Source: Xestospongia muta
Lineage: Eukaryota > Porifera > Demospongiae > Haplosclerida > Petrosiidae
Reading direction: 5' to 3'
Assembly (NCBI GenBank): GCA_963693285.1
Contig: OY848925.1
Span: forward strand, 188,501-252,500
DNA length: 64,000 nucleotides
The notes below the pieces were generated by a model. The model saw only the letters and a list, made by a program, of their open reading frames with translations, was not told the DNA's origin and did no database searches. This document shows, in pieces, positions 52,112-61,371 of the stretch. The position numbers were made by a program, and so were the translations under genes. The stretch's first letter is position 1. The number at the start of each line of letters is the position of its first letter.

Positions 52112-52508
52112 ATGTCCAGAAAGAAACCAAATTCATCACACTCTTCACATGAAGGAGGTGATACAACTATTGATGCTAGAACTCACAATGTCTGGATAAA
52201 AGAGAGAATGATTTATATTAATGTACACATTAAACCTGGTGCTAAACAAAGCTGAGTAAATGATATAACTAGTACACATATTGGCCTGCAAATTGCTGCT
52301 CCTGCACAAGAAGGCGAGGCTAATACTGAACTTGTTAGAATGATAGCTAATTTATTAGAAGTGAAGAAATTGACTGTGAGTATTGAATGAGGTCAAAGGT
52401 CAAGAGATAAATGCATTTGTGTGAGAGATTTTAAAGGATTCACCAGAAGATGTCCTGAGACTGTTGCAAGACTCATTAGAGACAATGACGAGTATACGGA
52501 AATAGTTT
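52112..52508 (+). pseudogene. Broken UPF0235 (C15orf40/DUF167) gene
   Basis: Met 52112 opens a frame with VHIKPGAKQS, then an in-frame TGA, then VNDITSTHIGLQIAAPAQEG and EANTELVRMIANLLEVKKLT, which matches UPF0235 proteins (KPGSKQNAV...IAAPPSEGEANAEL). A second in-frame TGA follows shortly, exactly before GQRSRDK, which matches the family's GGKSREK. A frameshift then separates that from SPEDVLRLLQDSLETM (family TTPEEILEKL), ending at 52508. Two stops plus one shift indicate a recent pseudogene. Alternatively a 54-bp intron removes the second stop, leaving only the first TGA unexplained; an assembly error is also possible. Family function is unknown. Confidence 0.7.
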
Positions 52509-52593
52509 GTTTTTACTCCATTACATTCCCATACAAATTTCAGAATGTTTCCGTACACGTCCGTTTAATAATTAATTATTCATAGCCACGTGG

Positions 52594-54111
52594 ATGTCTC
52601 TCCTACCAAAACTAACTTTGCTGTTTCTACTCTTCTCTGTCTTAGTGTGGATTGCTACAAACTACATCAATAGCACCTGTCAACATATAGTAGAAGACGT
52701 CAGAGGTAGTCCCTCTGATGCAATACATATAGAAACACATCTAGAACAGGTAACTCCAGACACACCCCTCAAGGACTCCAAAGCTAAAGGTAGGTAATGG
52801 TTCAATTATGGTTGCAATCTATTGTCCATTATCAATGGATTCTCCTTTTACAGATGCACTGGAATGGTTAAGGAGTGCTTTACCTCCTGATATAGCTAAC
52901 TTTACTACATCTTGTCCCCCAGTAACAGCAACAACCTCTACTGATCCTTCAGTGACTATGGTGGCCTTAGGAGAAATCAATCTTAACACTAGTGCAACTC
53001 AATGGAGAAATTTAAGCTCTTCAATACATAGTTCAATACTACGGCATATTTTAGGAGACTTCCAAGCTATGGTATCTAGTCTCATCTGTCCACCTAACCA
53101 GCAAGATGCTATAAACATGAAAAATGACCTAAAGTATTGTCACTATTACATTGTTTAGACTTATTGATGTATTTTTAGATTATTTAGTGATCTGGGTCTC
53201 TCTCTGGTCTCCTTAGCTAATCATCACACATTAGAAGTCAAAGAAACAGTCACTTCAGCTACAATACACAGTCTAGAAGCTGCTGGTATAAAATGGATTG
53301 GATTAAATGCAAAACAATATGAAATTATTCAAGTCAAGAACATGAAAATTGGCATCATAGGATTTTGTGGAGTACATGGACATTGTATAGAATCAAACAG
53401 CATTCCATTTGCTCCAGTTAAATATTTTGTTAAATCTGCTAGAGAATCAGTCACAGAACTTAAACAAGTAAATAAAATAGATTCTTAATAATTTGAAGTT
53501 TTAGTTTTCATTTATCAGCACGGTGTTGATAATGTAGTGGTCCTTCTTCATTGGGGTAAAGAACAAAGTCGTTTTCCAGATGAGACAGTACTGTATATTG
53601 CCAGACATCTATCTGAACTTGAAGATGTCTCAGTAATATTGGGCCATCATTCACAACACGTTCAAGATCATGCTTATTTTGGTAAAACATTAGTGCTTTT
53701 CTCACCAGGAAACTTTGCCATATCAGATAACAGTAGTACACTTTGTTGGAAGAGAGTAAGAATTTTTTTTTCGAGTGTGAGTTCTTATAATTATAGACAT
53801 CGGATCATCAATGGGAATATTACCAGAAACAGTCTTGTCTATTAGTTCATCCTGGTTTAAGACATTCATTACTAGAACATGAATTACAAACAAGAATATA
53901 TAAAATTACACTTAGAAAGTGAGTCATTATTAATACATTATGATGACTATATACTGTATATAGATCTTTGCCAGCTACTGCAGAATATATCACTCTACCT
54001 TTAGTTGCTAATGATAAATTAATGCGATATCCTGACGTTCATGCTAATTCTAAATGGATAGGTGTATGTGGAGATAGAGACAGTCATTGTCTCTCCTGCA
54101 AACCATTCTAA
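52594..54111 (+). CDS. CapA/PGA_cap-like metallophosphatase-fold protein, membrane-anchored
   Basis: Met 52594 begins a signal-anchor (LPKLTLLFLLFSVLVWIA). Downstream exons match the bacterial-type CapA (poly-gamma-glutamate synthesis, PF09587-like) family: VALGEINLN at the position of the usual GDVNLG, LVSLANHHTLEVKETVTSAT at LANNH, AAGIKWIGLNA, VVVLLHWGKEQSRFPDETVL (family HWG.E), then LSELEDVSVILGHHSQHVQD (GxHPHVxQ) and LVLFSPGNFAISDNSS (SLGNF). Two metal-ligand positions look altered (GD to GE, NNH to NHH), although HWG and GHH are kept. Catalytic activity is therefore uncertain. Five short introns show it is a resident gene rather than contamination. CapA-like proteins are widespread in bacteria and scattered in eukaryotes; ancient transfer is possible. 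Confidence 0.8.
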
Positions 54112-54183
54112 ATTATGCTTTTATTTTCAGTCTTAATTTTTTGATTATTAGACAATTAAATGAGGGGGTTTAGTAGTATGTGT

Positions 54184-56162
54184 TTAGTGATAGATGGTAG
54201 AAGAATGATGAAGAGAGGAACAAGTTTCTTTCTTCGACAAACCAAGTCGTAGTTTAGGCTTTGATAAATTCAGTCTTGTTGGTTCAACTGGATCAAAATG
54301 AAACACTAAGATAGAGAGTTTAACATGGAGTATTAAGCTAATATAACTTACCATTATGAAATACTCTGTGTGACCAAGTGGGATTAGTCTTCAAAGCTGT
54401 TTTCAATGGAGAAGGCAGATCACTTTCCACCAATGATGTGATACTGCTTTCAATAAAGTTTTCATACAGTGGAGTATTACATGACTGCTCTGGAAGGGAG
54501 TGGGTAGTTACAATAGTAGCAGTGGTCTTAGTTGGAATACTAGGTACAATTACAGTACTGTCATTACTATGAGTAGTATCATTACAATTGGGAACATTAG
54601 CTATGTCCAATGAAGAACTGTCTGACGGATCATTCTTGTCATCGTTGTTGATGTCTTTGTTCTGACAGTGTTGAGGAACTATAGCATATTCATGAGCACT
54701 TTCAGTTGGTAAATTTTGATTGACAGTATCATATCCATCATTAGAGAACTCTTCAGGATGTGATGGCTGTTTCACTTGATCAATTGACTTTATTCTTTTA
54801 CTAGGTGGACTAGATGGTAATGGAGAACTTTGAGTGAAAACAGATGGGAGAGAATATCTTGGTAATTGATCATGTAAGTCTCTATCTAACATTTTGATAA
54901 GTTGTGCTTTGGTTAGCAAAGGTAATGGCTGTGAAAAGGAAAACAGCTCTGACGTTTTCGAAGAATCACTTCCCATGCACATGAAAGAAGAGAGCATATC
55001 AAGTTTTAAATCACTTGATATTTCTGAGTCTTGAGGAGAATTAGTTTCTTCATTAGTCACATTCCTATTCTCATAGGAGTGAGACTCAGTCTCTGATAAC
55101 TGATCCTTCAGGTTAATATCTTCTTTAGTCTCAACATTATTCTGCAAGGTCTGATGCTCTGCTTCACTGCTCAACTCTACACTTATGTTTTCATTCTGAA
55201 AAGACTGGGATTCAGCCTCGATTGAATGTTTGTTGCTTGATACAATGTCCTCATTCTCATGTCGAGGAGACTGGTGTTCAGTCTCATCCAAAGGGCTACA
55301 AAGACATTCATTGTCATTCCCATTAACCAATGCTACATTTTCATTTCTATTCTGAATACTTTGAGACCCAGTCTCATGTAACAAGGCATCTTCATTATCA
55401 CCTTCATTATTTATTAACATCTCTTCATCTTCAGACTCTAACTCAAGTGGTTCTGCTTTATCTTCAAATAAAGAGTGTAGGCCATACGTTGCTCTCTTGC
55501 ACTCTCCATTATATTCTGATGGAGATATTTGAACACATTCTTCTACTGGTACATCAATGGTTTGTAATTTAGTTTCAACCTCGCCAGAGACCAGCTCTGG
55601 AATAATGAGTAAATTGTTCTCATTTCCTATTTCATTTAATGTTTCTGGAACTTTAACAGTGAGCTCCTTGTAATTACTTACTAATGAGATGGACTGGTCA
55701 GTTATAATGGTTGGAGGTTGACCCTTGTGTTCTACATCATTGTCTTGTGAGAACAATGTAATAGTCTCTTCAATTGACTCAACATTTTTAATATCACCAT
55801 CAGGTACAAGTCGCTCAATAGCTACCTCAGACTTCAAGGAATTGCTCTCATCTGAGTGAGACATGGGTATCAACACATCAGCAGGGCCTTCTACTTGAGA
55901 AATAGGCTTGCCGTCAGTATAAGGATGGGTGTGATGTACATGATTATTCAACAATTGCTCTTTACTTTGTATTTTATTGAGACCCTGTTAGCAATAATGG
56001 TTACATGATAATTATGTGCATACATACATTTGTTGGTTGTGAATGTGCCCATGTTGTGATACTACTGTTAGTAGAAGACTTGATATAAACCTGTGAAAGT
56101 GGCCCTAGTAATAATAATTTATATTTATAATCTTCAGATCATAACAACTTACAAAAGTCCAT
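54184..56162 (-). CDS. Acidic, mostly disordered protein with a RAD51AP1-like C-terminal motif
   Basis: I do not recognise the full-length family. A tiny first exon (MDF|W, Met 56162) joins to PLSQVYIKSSTNSSITTWAH, then a 540-residue exon (55970-54350) rich in Glu, Asp, Ser, Asn and Gln. That exon has repeated motifs of the type ETEHQSPRHENED, EAESQSFQNENIS, EAEHQTLQNN and ETESHSYENRNV, spaced 20-25 residues apart, suggesting internal duplication. The last exon ends EPTRLNLSKPKLRLGLSKKE, resembling the VRLGLSRxARVKPLH motif at the C-terminus of RAD51AP1-type recombination proteins. A recombination role is only an inference. Divergent from NAA40 (123 bp), convergent with the CapA-like gene (72 bp). 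Confidence 0.65.
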
Positions 56163-56285
56163 TCTCTCTCACATGCAACAACAGCTGCACTGTAAACCGC
56201 TTATGAAAACGTGGCTGAAGTAATCTGATTGGTTAGATTAAGGACCACCCACGTGTAACCTTATGGGCCTGCCCTCTCATTGGTA
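56163..56285. promoter_or_regulatory. Divergent promoter interval with two inverted CCAAT boxes
   Basis: ATTGG occurs at 56228-56232 (TGATTGGTTA) and 56279-56283 (CATTGGTA), with a CCCACGTG motif between. It separates the acidic RAD51AP1-motif gene and NAA40. Confidence 0.45.
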
Positions 56286-58503
56286 ATGCCACCTAAATCT
56301 TCAGTTAGTGTCTCTGTTGTGATAATACTAACTGAACTCTCTTTTTTCTTTTAGAAAAAATCAGGGAAAGGACGAGAGAGGAAATTGAAAAGAAAACAGG
56401 TTTATTTTTTTTAGCAACATAATCAGTTAACATATCAACACTATGTAGGAGCAAGCAGAAATAGCAACATCATGGGAAAAAGTGAAAGCAGCTTATAAAG
56501 TAGTTTCAATCTATCTTTTTTGCTTATGTATATATTGCATAATGTTAGATGGGAAATTTTATGGATTATTTTATTCCATTTCAAACATACATCAGAAATG
56601 GGTTAGTACAATCTTACAATCCTATAAATGTAATATAATTTGCTTACATGTACTAATACAGGAAACCGTGTGCTAATGATCTAATGATCTATAACAGTTG
56701 GGCTTATCTTGAAATGATTTCACTATATGATCTCATCCTTATAGGTTACATGCTAACATATCCTTCTGCTATGCTTCACAAGTCCCTGAACAGGATATGA
56801 AATGGATGTTTGACTTGTTAAAAGAAAATATGAAAAGATTGTGTGTAAATTGAAGTAGTCCCTATACAAAATTCCATACTATATATTAAACAATAAAACA
56901 TCATTTTTTGGGAAGATTTAGATGTTACATGAACAGACTTAGGGAGATTATTATAATAAGTGAAAGTAACTGGTATTGTTAGCTTAATAGTAATGTTGTC
57001 ATCAGTGAAAGTTGACATATTTGGAATCATTTGTCCTTTGTCAGTTTGTCTTATAGCAAGTACACTAGTAGAATTACTACTATGATATCAACTATGTACA
57101 ACTTATCTGTTTGTTATTCTAGGTATGTATTGGGGGGTTGGGGATGGAATGATAGAAAGAAATGGGATGAATTAACACATGAAGCGTCATGGTGAGCTCC
57201 TTAGCATGGAGTAATGTGCTAATATCTAGTTATTTCCTTTATAAGATCTATAACAAACATGACCTCGATTATTTAGACATCTTGTTTCACTTCTCTTTTC
57301 TGTGCTTTCCTCTTGTAGTTACCTTTTTGCTAGGGACATTACCAGCAATCAATTGTTAGGATTTGTTAGCTTTAGGTTTGATCTGGACCAAGATGTTGAA
57401 GTCCTTTACTGGTAAACATGTGGGAGAATAAATGCATGATGGATAGACTAGTGGTAAAGAGTCTTCCATGTAATATTAATACATAAGTAAGGTAGGAGTG
57501 TATACAGTGGGAATGTTTGAGGGCGGTTTCATTAGAGAAAGTGTATGGTAATGAGTTAAGTCATGTCTTTGAAGTTCCTTTGACGGTGCATGTGATTTCA
57601 CTTGTGTTTATAGTGAAGTTTAAAAAGGATATATTGTGCAATTACCAACATTCTTACCACTCAGCCTAATAAACTTTAACAGTAAAACCTCCATGATCTA
57701 CTTTGACATATTATATTACTAGATTTATCTTGATCTCTTACAGTTATGAGATACAACTGATATCAGAGGTCAGGAGGAAAGGTTTGGGGAAATTTTTCAT
57801 GCAAATACTTGAACTGATAGCCCATAAAACTTCCATGAGAAAGGTTGTACTAACAGTGTTTAAAGGTCAGTAACAAAACTATAGAACAATATAATCTGAT
57901 GTACTTTACAACTCATAGAGTATCCAATGACTATATGATATTCCCCTACCATTGACATTGAGAATATAAAATAGCTTTCAATATCTCTAATAACATACTA
58001 CAACTCTAATGTTTATGATACATCAGATTGTGTTAAATATATAATAGCTTTTATATATTAATATGTAATATTAGGGATATCTCTCCCTCTAATGTAGAAA
58101 ATGTTGGATCTAATCGATTTTTCCGTGAGAAAATGGGGTAAGTAAGATCTACCTTCTAGTAGCAAGTGAAAATATTTGTACAACGAATAAAGTACATATT
58201 ATGACACACAGTAGGTTATTCTTACTATTTCCTGTGCTCAGAAATAATTTGTCATAATAATTATTGGGGAATTATTTGTCATTGTTTTTTTCTGCACTCA
58301 TTTTCTTCTTAGCACATCCTGACTGGTCTATCCCTTATATTAGATATTTAGAAGATGACAGTTCTCCCTTGCTGACCGACCCCCTTAATCCTGATGAGTA
58401 TTCGTACTCTATATTAAGTAAACTGTTATTTAAACCACCAGCTGGCCATGCTCCAACCACTGATCATAGCTTATGTACAGAATGCAGTGGGCATCATCAT
58501 TGA
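56286..58503 (+). CDS. NAA40: N-alpha-acetyltransferase 40 (NatD)
   Basis: NatD acetylates the N-termini of histones H2A and H4. Met 56286 starts MPPKSS, then the basic [15 protein letters not shown] and [17 protein letters not shown]. Next exons give [18 protein letters not shown] (human LGDPLEAFPVFKKYDRNG) and a segment ending [17 protein letters not shown]. The GNAT core follows: [58 protein letters not shown] with the acetyl-CoA motif RRKGLG, then [20 protein letters not shown]. The last exon starts at the AG of TTATATTAG (about 58350), giving GYLEDDSSP (human FEIDDSSP), then [10 protein letters not shown] and a His/Cys-rich end like the human CCH tail. About nine introns, some over 150 bp, so introns here are longer than in neighbours. 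Confidence 0.88.
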
Positions 58504-59407
58504 CAAAACAGTTATTTATAATTTGATTTATAATTTCCTTTGACACAAGAAGAGGGACTTGACTTTGTTTATAACTTCTGTACCTATTAAGTTAACATTT
58601 CCTTCTAACATGAAGAACTATACATATTGAAATCAATCATAGCTATATTAACTGCAAGGAAATTGAAACTTAGTCAAAGTACATAACATATATATGACAC
58701 ATTTTGTAAAGGTGATAAGGTTGGTATGGCAAGTGATGTCAACTAAACAATGTTATTATTGACACTTGTAGTTTTTCTTGCTAATTATATAACACCAACT
58801 TATGTCAACAAGTAACTGTCTTGTTATTAATATTCATCTACAGTAGTACAGTGTGGAATGTGAATAAAACTACGCCCCATATTGATATGCATATGAATAC
58901 AGTTGATATTGGATATCGTCTGTATTTGGGGCTACATGATGGGAAACTCCACTTTCTTGGAGGTACGAAGAGAGTTTGGCTAACTTGTTAACAATTTGGC
59001 AGCTTGTAGTCACGTTGACCCTTAACATTGTCACATGTTGTCATATGTAGTACTGTTAGTTCAAGAACCATGTTTAGGATTTGTAAACAAAACATTGAGT
59101 TGTGCCAACTTCAACTAGTTGTGGTTTTTTTATATGTTTTTCCAAATGAGTTGGATCATACAAGATATATCACAAACAGGAATGAAAATGAAAGAAAAGA
59201 AATTCTACAAATATATTGGGTATTGTACCAATAGATAATGGATAATTTTGGAAAAAAATGTTCAGAATGTCAAAAGATGAAAATACATAATTTGAGAGAA
59301 GATTGAGAGACAGAGTAAACCGATACATCAGCATCTTCAGAACAATTAAGCCAGTCTACGCACATTAACAACGATGACCTGTCTTCTCTATCAACACAAT
59401 AATTAAA
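58504..59407. other. Convergent intergenic region, NAA40 / IkB-like (904 bp)
   Basis: The largest gene-free stretch in the window. Most is AT-rich without pattern. One block at about 58851-58966 is open for 38 codons after a plausible CTACAG acceptor and before a GTACGA donor, reading VDIGYRLYLGLHDGKLHFL in part. It may be an orphan exon or chance; I could not link it to either neighbour. Confidence 0.4.
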
Positions 59408-61154
59408 TTAATTATAATACATTTTAGCAACTGCAGCTAGAAACTTTTGTACGTTATCATGTATAGCTAAATCGTAAGGGGTGTCTCCTTCATCTGTCGT
59501 TAAACAAGGGTTAGCTCCCAATGAAATGAGGTAAGCTACCAACTCAAGTTGGCCACGTCCAGCTGCAATATGTAAAGGAGAGCAACCAGAGTATGTTGTC
59601 ATATTGTAGTCAGCATTGCATGAACGAATGAGAAGTTGTACAAGTTGAAAAGAACCTGATTCAACTGCCAAATGTAATGAAGTCTTACCAGAATTGTAGT
59701 CCTATAGAATACAAAGAAAAGTTAGATTAAATTTTGTGGTTAAAAAGTTAATCCCCTGGGTAGTATTTTGAGGTTTGGAGGGTTTGGTATGTACTAGGTC
59801 ATTTTACTAGTGACCAAACCATGAAAGTAAACATTATTTTGCACTATATTAGTGGGGTAACATACCTTCATATCAATATCAACTCCGGCTCTTTTCAGTT
59901 TCAAGAGCGCATCTTTACTGCCACATTGTACTGCAACGTGAGCACACGTCAATCCTTGAAAATTCCTGATCTCAGCAACTCTTAACACAATTGAATAATG
60001 TAAACATCTCAATAATTCATCCAGGCATTTTGTTGATGGCAGTCCACATGCAACATGGAGAGGTGTGTTTCCTTTGTGATCTTGTAAGAACGGGGATGCC
60101 CCTGCTAGTATTAATTGTCTTATCACTTCAGTTTGCTGAGTATGTATTGCTAAGTGCAAAGCAGTCTATAAAAGAGATTAAAAGGGAGTTTTAATTCACA
60201 CCTTTTGTTTACGGTCAGCAAAGGGAGATACCCTTACTGATTACATAACATTTAATTAAATTTATACACACCTGGTATAAGCTGTTTTGGTCATCAATAG
60301 AGCTTTGTAATTGTGGGTATTTGGCCACTAAGTCTAGCAACCTAGACACCACACTAGGTTGATTATGAATAACAGCTTGATGAAAGCCACTATTAAAAGA
60401 AGGAGAAGTTAATATTAAAACTTTAAATGATTTATTATTTTACTTACGTATCTCCATCATTGTTTGGTACAAGAAGTGTTAATCCTTCTCGCAGACGACT
60501 CTGTTCGATAGCATGTTGTTGAAGTTTTTCCAAATGTTTTTGATATACATTAGGATCATAACTAGTAATGGAGGGTGAGACAGTTTCCATTTGTTCCAAA
60601 AAGTCCCTTCTTTGATGTTCTTGAATCAAGTGGGTCTTAGGGTGGTGATATGATGGCATTAAATTAGGTGCACTCTTACTATGATACACAGGCATGGAGC
60701 CTGGAGAGGCTGTCACATGAGGGACTCCTGTTTTAACATGTCCTCCACCACAGTGATCTGTCTCAATATCATCATCGTCAACGCATCTAGGTATTAGTTT
60801 AGGAGTTCCTGATCTATGCTTGCCTGGAATTGAAGTAAATGGCCCATCATCCAAGCCAAGGCCTGAATCCAATTGATCGGTGTTACGACGCGATAAAGAT
60901 TTTGGCGGATCATTACCATAGCGTCGTTGAGGGAGACGTGGGCCACCACTGCTGCCTGTTCGAGTTCTCTGCACTACTCGAGATTTGTTAGTGTTGTTGT
61001 AACTTGTGCTTCTATTACTCATTGAGCTCTCAGACACGGTACCACTAACATTGGTTTTTGAAACACGCAATAAATCTTCCTCGCGAAACGTCATCTGCGG
61101 TTCTTCACTGCCGCGAGGGATAAGCGTTCTAGGAGAACGACCGTAGTTTGACAT
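59408..61154 (-). CDS. IkB-like ankyrin repeat inhibitor of NF-kB
   Basis: Met 61154 (MSNYGRSPRTLIPRGSEEPQ) is the first in-frame ATG. The 230-residue N-terminus is serine/arginine-rich and includes DQLDSGLGLDDGPF (DSG at 96-98), resembling the phosphodegron of IkB proteins (DSGxxS), but the second serine is replaced by leucine. From about 60420 ankyrin repeats follow: HLAIHTQQTEVIRQLILAGA, then DHKGNTPLHVACG, NFQGLTCAHVAVQCGSKDAL, KLKRAGVDIDMK, a repeat with SGKTSLHLAVESGSFQLVQL, and GCSPLHIAAGRGQLELVAYL. About six repeats are present, as in IkB. It ends ...AAVAKMYYN. Predicted role: cytoplasmic retention of Rel/NF-kB. A Bcl-3-like identity is the main alternative. Confidence 0.82.
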
Positions 61155-61371
61155 TTTGCTTACTACTTGACTGAACTCAACTCTACTACTCTTTATTTGA
61201 CCTCGATCTCGCTGTGCAACTGCTATATACACATCCAATATACAAGGGTATAACCCAATGGGTATCTACCCGTTGCCATATATGGCTATATTATCATAAT
61301 AATTACAATAGCGTTAATAACTTTATATTCTGTGTGATGGTTGAAATGTTACAACTATTTTAACATTCAAT

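Noticed and set aside
52112..52508. Selenoprotein with UGA-encoded selenocysteine
   Set aside because: UPF0235 proteins lack cysteine or selenocysteine at these sites, a frameshift is also present, and I saw no obvious selenocysteine insertion stem-loop.
52594..54111. Bacterial contamination as the source of the CapA-like gene
   Set aside because: The frame is interrupted by several short GT-AG introns and is flanked closely by intron-bearing animal genes on both sides.
55330..55572. Plus-strand open frame of 80 codons
   Set aside because: It lies antisense within the long acidic exon and its His/Leu-rich composition is a by-product of Glu/Asn codons.
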